Assembly: GCA_900618425.1 (NCBI GenBank)
Contig: UZAN01039837.1
Coordinates: 94,690-108,078 of the forward strand
Length of the DNA: 13,389 nt
Direction: 5' to 3'
Source of the DNA: Echinostoma caproni
Lineage: Eukaryota; Platyhelminthes; Trematoda; Plagiorchiida; Echinostomatidae
Shown here: in pieces, positions 8,037 to 13,389 of the stretch
Numbering within the stretch: the first letter of the stretch is position 1
Layout: every line of letters begins with the position of its first letter
Made by a program: the position numbers and the translations under genes
Notes under the pieces: generated by a model
Told to the model about the DNA's origin: nothing
The model's input: only the letters and a program-made list of their open reading frames with translations
The model's database searches: none

Positions 8037-8092
8037 AGTTCGGCCCCGGAGACGGGGCTATAAATACTGAACTCTCGTCGATCGGTTTCTGT
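8037..8092 (+). promoter_or_regulatory. Promoter-like module: GC hairpin plus TATA box
   Basis: A consensus TATAAATA stands at 8059-8066. Transcription would be expected to start about 30 nt downstream, near 8088-8092. Immediately upstream, GCCCCG (8043-8048) and CGGGGC (8053-8058) form a perfect hairpin with a GAGA loop, itself a GNRA tetraloop if transcribed. AGTTC (8037-8041) and GAACT (8069-8073) bracket both parts. GC-rich sequence next to a canonical TATA box is unusual in this AT-rich window and suits an RNA polymerase II core promoter pointing right. A TATA match can arise by chance in AT-rich DNA, and no clear coding exon follows. Confidence 0.35.
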
Positions 8093-8129
8093 CACTTTGA
8101 CCTTTCTTGCACGCTGTCTGCTGTCTGTG

Positions 8130-8341
8130 GTATGTAAGAGAGAGAGAGAAGAGATACAGGGTAATTTTGTGCACTATTTGTCAATCTATCTCACGTGTGT
8201 GTGCACCCGCTGTGCTGTCCTCGTCACGCCATCGAAGTTTGATGCATTGTGTCAAAGCGCAGCCACCCAGTGTTTAGACCCTAACTGGCGAAACAGTTTC
8301 AGTTAGGCAATGTCAAATACTGCACATTTTTTTCTTCATAG
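8130..8341 (+). other. Candidate 212-nt first intron downstream of the TATA box
   Basis: The sequence G|GTATGTAAG at 8130 is a good donor about 40 nt after the start site predicted from the TATA box. TTTTTTTCTTCATAG ending at 8341 is a good acceptor. Together they would define a short non-coding first exon and a 212-nt intron containing a GA-repeat at about 8138-8150. Exon 2 from 8342 has only short frames. One unspliced alternative is a 34-codon ATG frame at 8310-8414 (MSNTAHFFLHRS...). No product can be named. Confidence 0.22.
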
Positions 8342-8534
8342 ATCACAGATAAAAGTTCTACAGACATTTGATGGAAGCACTGAGAAGATATACTTCAACA
8401 CGGCTGTAATTTAAACTTATATAACTTCATACAGGCCTGAACATGAACATGGCATTTTAGGATTACTTTTTGTATGCAACTTTACGAATGATCGAGCTAT
8501 TTGAGCCATGTCTCACACTTCAGATTACGGTCAA

Positions 8535-8621
8535 ATCCAAATCGCTTTTCCTGACCGTTTAATTAATCGATTAACCATTAGATCGATTTGGAACATTTGA
8601 AAACGGTCACGGAATTTGGAT
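8535..8621. repeat. Cluster of interleaved inverted repeats
   Basis: TCCAAATCG (8536-8544) pairs perfectly with CGATTTGGA (8584-8592), and TGACCGTTT (8552-8560) with AAACGGTCA (8601-8609). The two pairs interleave instead of nesting. ATCCAAAT (8535-8542) can instead pair with ATTTGGAT (8614-8621), which encloses the TGACCGTTT stem in a nested fold. A 12-bp palindrome TTAATCGATTAA (8563-8574) lies in the middle. The arrangement could be overlapping protein-binding sites, a small foldback element or a folded RNA. Confidence 0.5.
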
Positions 8622-8785
8622 GCATGTGTTCACTTGGCCAAATGTGGTTTGGGGAATTCACTCAAGATCGCGCACACCAGTTTGTTCCAAACGTTGAAAA
8701 TGAAAAGTTTTTGCGTCCAGGTCTGTTTGCAACGCTGCACACAGCGAGACAGAAGTGTCTGTGAGAGGAAAATGAATCAAAATTG

Positions 8786-8902
8786 ATGAACGCTCTCACA
8801 AGTCACCATTTTTTTGTTGTGATTGTCATTTTTATTGCTGCTCTTGCTGCTACTGGTGATGGTAATAGTGGCCAAGTTTCTTTCATGAAAGCAATCATTT
8901 AA
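8786..8902 (+). CDS. 38-codon frame resembling a signal peptide, function unknown
   Basis: An ATG at 8786 follows an in-frame TGA nine codons earlier and opens 38 codons to TAA at 8900-8902. The peptide starts MNALTSHH, then has a strongly hydrophobic core (FFVVIVIFIAALAA), then small polar residues (TGDGNSGQ). This is the n-, h- and c-region pattern of a secretory signal with plausible cleavage after Ala. A GT donor-like GATG|GTAATAG lies just after that point (8861 onward), so it could be the first exon of a secreted protein. Much of the hydrophobic core comes from T-rich and GCTGCT-type simple sequence, which lowers confidence. No family was recognised. Confidence 0.18.
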   Translation: MNALTSHHFFVVIVIFIAALAATGDGNSGQVSFMKAII

Positions 8903-9850
8903 ACAGAATGCGGTTGTGTAAAATGCGTATTCCTCCATATTTTAGGATATGACGCTGATATCTGAGTGAAGAAATTAGAACCCATCTGTGTTGACACATC
9001 ATTCCAATCTTGAGTACCGGTTAGTCGAGGCATCCACAACGCGTCATTTCAACTCTACACCCGGAATTCATGCTCTGCGTTGTCCTGGTTCGAGAGGAAC
9101 CAATTTTATTTCGACAGTTCTTTTCCGTTTTCTCCCACCCATTTAATCATGTTTATATGTAAATGAGATCGATGAAATCTGATTGATCGGTAGTTCGACG
9201 ACTCCACAGGTCATTCAAATCAACCCACTTGGGATAAACAAGGGGAAAATTAGTTGTCTGCCGACATCAATGAAACCAGTTGGTTTGCATCAATGGCTAC
9301 CGCAAACGAAAACAATCAGATGTTATGGTTGGAACAGCATTTAAATGTTAAATACCTGCAGCTTTCCCGCCGATTACGTAATCGTCGTTTGAATTATCCG
9401 ATCAAATTAACTCAATAGTGTTTCATTATAGCCGAGGTTAGAGTTCTTGTCAACGACTGTGTTGTGTAATTCAGCTGATTCAGTCAGTGAGAAGAACCTT
9501 ATAAGCTTCATTTTTGTCTAGCTAGGTATCGTTTGGTTCCATCTACGTGTGCGTGTCACCACAGAAACACCGTGAAGCAGAAAGATCAATAGGACTAGCC
9601 ATGTGAATCAGACTTTTCAGACAGTTAGTGACCAGTTAAGTGAGCTGTCGGAATGCTACCTGTGTTTTCCAAGGAGGGGGGATTAAAATTCTGGTGGACG
9701 TCAACAAGCATTGGGTGGCTTTGAATTTGTTGTTCCATCGAAACTGTGCACTTCATTCTTTGCTGCAGGTTCCGTAAACACTAAAAAAACTTTTCAAGAA
9801 AATCATTGGGGTTTGACGAATTTGTCGTGTTTTGTGGTCGATCGAGAAGT
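8903..9850. other. Stretch without a recognisable gene
   Basis: No gene, RNA or repeat could be supported here. Stops are frequent in all frames. Confidence 0.55.
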
Positions 9851-9876
9851 ATAAATGTTGAGGCCTCTGGGGACTA

Positions 9877-9930
9877 GTATTCTAACCCGATCCTGTATGT
9901 AAGCTATCGGGGAGAAAAACCCGAGAGCTA
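9877..9930 (-). other. tRNA-like (possibly SINE-derived) hairpin and box B
   Basis: On the minus strand GCTCTCGGG (9928-9920) and CCCGATAGC (9911-9903) form a 9-bp stem with one mismatch around an 8-nt T-rich loop, resembling an anticodon arm. Downstream, GGTTAGAATAC (9887-9877) resembles box B of RNA polymerase III genes. ATGTTAGC upstream is a poor box A candidate. The spacing suits a degenerate tRNA-derived SINE head but not a working tRNA, since the T-stem does not pair well. An overlapping minus-strand frame, open for about 105 codons down to 9803, matches no family and is probably incidental. Confidence 0.22.
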
Positions 9931-9950
9931 ACATTTCACTACCGTGCAAG

Positions 9951-11430
9951 TTTCGTTTCGGTGAACGCCGATTTGAATTGGAGTATTCAAACACTCCGAA
10001 GCTAAAATTTCTCAAATTGATGAGTTTTTGCAATCCACAGATTATTAAAGCCGAAAAAGGTATACTGATTGTGGAACTATATTGAATAATCGTCGAGAAA
10101 AGATTTGAAATGTCGTATCAGTACAGTTTTGCAAAAGATTATGCGATAACCTAGCGTAACATTCAGCATTACTCAAATGTATCTGAACGTGGAAACCAGG
10201 AATCTTTCCATTTCTAATCATTAATCTGTCGATATGGTTTCCCAGTGAAATAAGCGTAAATATTGTTTTATAATTTTTTTAATGATTTTTCTCTTAAAGC
10301 AGCCTTTCATGTCGCTCGTTATCTGTTCCACGTTCAATGTGGATGAATTTACAGACGAAAAATGAGTTCCTCCCGCACCCCGCGCAATTCCGTTCACACA
10401 AAACGCACTAAATAATGAAGTTTATCCATCACTGGGAGTCACCATATTGCACACTCATGTGTGAGGTCAATTGTGTGACTTGATCATCACAAAACCTCGT
10501 ATTGATTGAGTCAACCAAACGGGCAATGCACTTAAGTAGCAAACTGTTTTTGGGCCGGGGGAAGATCACACGTTTATTTATTTTTTGTTCATGCTAACTC
10601 AGGAATAGATTTCACCCCCAATCCAATCCACCCCAGCCTAGAAGGTCGTTTGATTTTCCACATGTTTCTCCGTAAACGTTCAGAGATTGAGAGAATAAAA
10701 ACTATAAAAAAGAGACAGATGAACTCGAATGTACCGAACGGTTGAAGCTACTAACCAACTGGTGGCATCTGCTTATCAGCGATAAAAAGGGTCATTTGTT
10801 TTAAGCTGTTTCCAAGGGGAGGAGGTTCTGACTGTGTAAAAATTTGGAAAATTCTTTTTGAACTCCTGTTTTACATTGTCGGTCATTGTTTTTCAGAAAA
10901 GACCACCAATAGGTCCTCTTTTCAATAAACCATTCAGAATGAGGTTTTTTTAATCACCCGGTTTAAACCACTCTTCTTGTAATGCAGATAGATGTAAGAT
11001 GGAATTGACGCTTCAATGTAAACTCCTGTAACTTGTAGAATTGTTGAACAAAAAAAAATGGTCACACGAGCTAAGAATAAAACTAATGCCCAAGCAGGCG
11101 TGCAGAGCCTCAAGTTGGGCGAACGAACGTAAAAAAGTGCATGAGATACAATAAAGGAAGTTCTGACAACACACGTCCGTTCCCCACACACACATTATTT
11201 TCCAAAGACGTGTCGTATGTGAACGCGAAATCTATTTCAAAGCTGATTATTTGTACATTTCGAAAGTAAAACTGGGTGCACATATCTTGAGAGCGTTTCA
11301 ACTGCTTCACAATTATGTTCAATTCATGGTATAAATGTTAAATTAATGCAATTAAGAAACCCCCACTGTATCTTTACTCGATTTAAACATGCTCTTTTTT
11401 AAAAGACTGATTTTCATGTCTCCCCTGCCC
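9951..11430. other. Stretch without a recognisable gene
   Basis: AT-rich. Several minus-strand frames of 60-85 codons overlap at 10934-11322. One begins with a true ATG (11322, MNIIVKQLKRSQDM...) and runs 70 codons, but none resembles a known family. A CCAG|GTAAGG splice-like site lies near 11433 on the plus strand, preceded by 25 open codons. Confidence 0.5.
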
Positions 11431-11559
11431 CAGGTAAGGTGGAAAACCTAAATGTGTCTTAATCAAGATAACCCCGTATGGTCTGGATACTGTTATGCTT
11501 TACAACCGCCGAAGTACTATTTTCTCGTGAGCACTTGTATATTTGTTTTCTTTCGGTTA

Positions 11560-12070
11560 CCAATGTACCGTAACTCCGGACGAACGAAGAAACTGGCCTC
11601 CAGAAACCTCAATATGGTCGGGGGGTGTATCTAGGGTTGGTCACCCTTACCTTGTACCTCGCGAAATACTCCCATACGATCAAGCGTCTCATATAACCTT
11701 TGCTAAGGAAGTTGTACTCATTGTCTTCTCTTGGCGGAGGTGTTTCTCACCAAATGGAGAGGACGAAAAGTCGACATCCGGGGCTATAACTGGGTTGGTG
11801 GACCACTGGTAGTTCACCCAGGGGAGTTGGCCAAAACCCCCGATTCCAAACCAACCATGAGGAGACGTGCGAATCAAACACGCAACTTCCTGATTACGGC
11901 AATCGTTACTGGTGTATGCTCCGATGAACCAGCCCCCGGCCCCGAATGGATTGCGGTTTTCGCACACCACCCAGCTGTCTTGCAAGTCAGGCTTTGACGA
12001 GCCGAAGGCTCCGGTTGTGGATTCCTCAAGAAAATTTACCTGCCTTGGCCTGAGCAACCTGGCAATATTC
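11560..12070. other. GC-richer island open in several frames, probable repeat or decayed element
   Basis: Base composition rises clearly against the flanks, and long frames are open on both strands at once. The longest are 122 codons on the minus strand (11689-12057) and 88 on the plus strand (11731-11997). Frames open in several registers usually mean few stop codons through GC content, not coding. The minus-strand frame has an aromatic and Gly-rich segment (GWFGIGGFGQLPWVNYQW) but no family I recognise. A second minus-strand register is also open at its end (DNEYNFLSKGYMRRL...) up to an AAG|GTAAGG donor near 11650. A tRNA-like block sits in the middle. A SINE-like repeat or a decayed gene copy are both possible. 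Confidence 0.35.
11860..11942 (-). other. tRNA-like block, candidate tRNA-derived SINE head
   Basis: Reading the minus strand, GCT and AGC close a D-arm-like loop GGTTCATCGG (11933-11918). GATT and AATC pair around GCCGT (11904-11892), like a variable arm. GCGTG and CGCAC enclose the loop TTTGATT (11883-11867), a T-arm with four of five pairs and a box-B-like core TTTGATTCGC. The order D-like arm, variable-like arm, T-arm over about 80 nt recalls class II (Leu/Ser-type) tRNAs. However, the anticodon arm is unclear and the acceptor ends do not pair, so it is not a functional tRNA gene. Confidence 0.3.
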
Positions 12071-12164
12071 AGCCCATATGCAAATCATGAAACGTTTTTC
12101 TTTTTCATAAAGATTATGGCACCATGATTTGTTTGGCACACAGTCTGGATTCAGGCGTGTGTGA

Positions 12165-12541
12165 AAATATATACATATATATACGAAGGACCAGTCAGTC
12201 CATGCTTCTTCGCAATCCCGTGTCCCTGTCGTTTGCGTCAACACTCCTACTCCCACTGCTCCGTCGTCGAACTCAGATCAACCTCGTATTGTCTTCAGAC
12301 ATGAGAGTACGTACCACAAGACATCCCACTGTGCCATTTCCGCTACTCAGGTATGTCCTGTAGTAAGGTAGTATTGCAACATCACACTCAATCTCACATC
12401 ATCTCTTAGTGCTATCGAACGATAATATTTTTGCTCGTTTCGTGCCCTTGTTAGCATGACCAAATTAACCTATGGTTTTTTTTTAACCAGCCTCCTACGA
12501 ATGGTAATGAATCGTTGGAAACACTTAGCGATCCCAGTTGA
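12165..12541 (+). CDS. Candidate exon pair around a 140-nt intron, unknown protein
   Basis: A CAG|GTATGT donor at 12351 and an acceptor TTTTTTTTTAACCAG ending at 12490 define a 140-nt intron. In one frame, exon A is open from 12165 to 12350 (62 codons) and joins in phase 0 to 16 more codons, ending at TGA 12539-12541. The peptide is rich in Ser, Thr and Pro (VNTPTPTAPSSNSDQ), like a disordered tail, and ends GNESLETLSDPS. It has no Met, so an upstream exon would be needed, and only weak acceptors are present near 12187-12193. A second frame starts with ATG 12201 (MLLRNPVSLSFAST...). Through the same junction it stays open to the stop at about 12617-12619. The splice sites are strong, the frame is ambiguous, and no family was recognised. 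Confidence 0.28.
12167..12184. repeat. Short AT dinucleotide repeat
   Basis: ATATATACATATATATA is an imperfect AT run of about nine dinucleotides. Confidence 0.85.
12351..12490 (+). other. Candidate 140-nt spliceosomal intron
   Basis: It begins GTATGTCCTG after CAG and ends with nine T residues followed by AACCAG. Both ends are near consensus. It is the intron used in the model for 12165-12541. Confidence 0.35.
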
Positions 12542-13092
12542 TTGTACAAACACCCCGAATATTGTATTACTCTGTGTTACTCATATTGGCTCGTTGTGTT
12601 TACATATCGTCCCACCTTGAATCAGTTATCATGAATCACTCATCCTGCCAAAGTAGCCCACAAACGCAATCCGTATTTCGTGTTCCCATGAGCTTTCCAC
12701 TGCACGAGTGTTTTGGTTTGAGAACAGGTCTTAACAGATAACATTAGAAAGTGAAATCTATTGTTATGGTCAATAGTTTTCCTAATCCCTTTTGTACTTG
12801 AACTTAGTTTTTCTGCTTCTCCTCATTTGTCTGGGCAATCTAAGTTGATATTCATTCGAACATAAGAAAACATCGAGTCGCAATGATCATTTGTGATTTG
12901 TCCCACAATACAGATTTCATGAGGGCGAAAAGTACCTAACGTAAGCCATCCAATCGAATTTGTCTTCAATACGGGCAGGTGTTCCTCACACTACCCGTTG
13001 ACCCGTGAAAATGCTTTTGACTGATCTACGAATGATTGCTCCCTGGTAGCCACATCGTGTTCCACTGAAAAATCCAAGTTTGTTTTGTTCAC
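12542..13092. other. Stretch without a recognisable gene
   Basis: One plus-strand frame is open at 12538-12741, with its first ATG at about 12631 leaving 36 codons. It matches nothing I know. No polyadenylation signal of the AATAAA type follows the 12165-12541 candidate within this stretch. Confidence 0.5.
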
Positions 13093-13323
13093 CTACAATC
13101 CCTCATGCCCTTTGTAACCGCTTGAATTCTTCCGAAAATGCTCCGCATACGGCATCTCCATTTTCTGTTGTCTCTCGTGGATATCTTCCACTGACTCATG
13201 AATGACTGGGGCCCTCGTGCAGTCAGTGTCACCTACTGTCACGTGGTGTATTTGTTGAATGCAAAGGGAATTCAGAACTGGGCACATCCGTGTCCTACTT
13301 TCCGTAAACACCTTTTGCGTTTA
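13093..13323 (-). CDS. Unrecognised minus-strand frame, possible exon
   Basis: The minus-strand frame is open from just after a TAA near 13324 to TAG at 13093, about 76 codons. The first ATG lies about 13 codons in (MCPVLNSLCIQQIHH). The C-terminal half is hydrophilic and charged (SVEDIHERQQKMEMPYAEHF), unlike the hydrophobic chance frames elsewhere. I see no domain, signal or splice site that fixes its limits, and frames of this length are expected by chance here. Confidence 0.15.
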
Positions 13324-13350
13324 ATTCCGTTTAACAACTGTCATCAAATA

Positions 13351-13374
13351 CATATATATATATATATATATATA
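13351..13374. repeat. AT dinucleotide microsatellite
   Basis: About 11 perfect AT units follow a C at 13351 and end at TAAGAACA. Confidence 0.97.
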
Positions 13375-13389
13375 AGAACAAAGTCGAAA

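Noticed and set aside
8097..8306. 69-codon frame after the TATA box
   Set aside because: It needs a TTG start, while the first ATG after the TATA box is immediately followed by a stop. A non-coding leader or intron fits better.
9803..10033. Minus-strand 76-codon frame as a gene
   Set aside because: It overlaps a tRNA-like hairpin, begins with TTG rather than ATG, and has no recognisable motif.
11110..11322. Minus-strand 70-codon ATG frame
   Set aside because: Protein-like to the eye but no domain, no splice support and a length expected by chance.
11689..12057. Minus-strand 122-codon frame as a gene
   Set aside because: Competing frames are open on both strands in the same GC-richer segment, the start codon is not a convincing ATG, and no family was recognised. 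Described as an island instead.

Overview
The window looks like non-coding, repeat-bearing DNA from an animal nuclear genome. No frame holds a long intact gene. Base composition is AT-rich by eye, with local GC-richer patches. There is a long GATA microsatellite at the left edge and an AT microsatellite at the right edge, and the only confidently recognised protein homology is a decayed Penelope-like retroelement (PLE). No Shine-Dalgarno-led tandem genes are seen, so a bacterial origin is very unlikely. A flatworm, perhaps a trematode, would fit the PLE type and the composition. That is a guess, because nothing here fixes the species.

Layout. 1-120: GATA repeat. 122-1470: no recognisable gene. 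1471-2634: two 5'-truncated PLE copies in inverted, head-to-head orientation. The minus-strand copy (1471-2046) keeps an unbroken 162-codon frame with the YIG half of a GIY-YIG endonuclease. The plus-strand copy (about 2180-2634) carries a stop codon but keeps a C-terminal block that the first copy lost in a 76-nt deletion. 2794-3056: a possible two-exon mini-gene with a 53-nt intron. 3057-6486: mostly nothing recognisable, apart from a GGT/GAT simple repeat, a T-arm-like hairpin and a GC hairpin. 6487-7218: the most exon-like stretch on the plus strand, with a GTAAGT...CTCTCAG intron at 6515-6609 and a clean 123-nt candidate internal exon at 7096-7218. 8037-8341: a promoter-like module (GC hairpin, TATAAATA, candidate first intron). 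8535-8621: a cluster of interleaved inverted repeats. 8786-8902: a 38-codon frame resembling a signal peptide. 9877-9930 and 11860-11942: tRNA-like (SINE-like) remnants on the minus strand, the second inside a GC-richer island. 12165-12541: a candidate exon pair around a strong 140-nt intron. 13093-13323: an unrecognised minus-strand frame.

No operon, pathway or defence system is visible. The several plus-strand splice-like pairs could be exons of one or more large interrupted genes, but no protein family was recognised in them. In DNA of this composition, dozens of open frames of 45-60 codons are expected by chance, so all exon calls are tentative.
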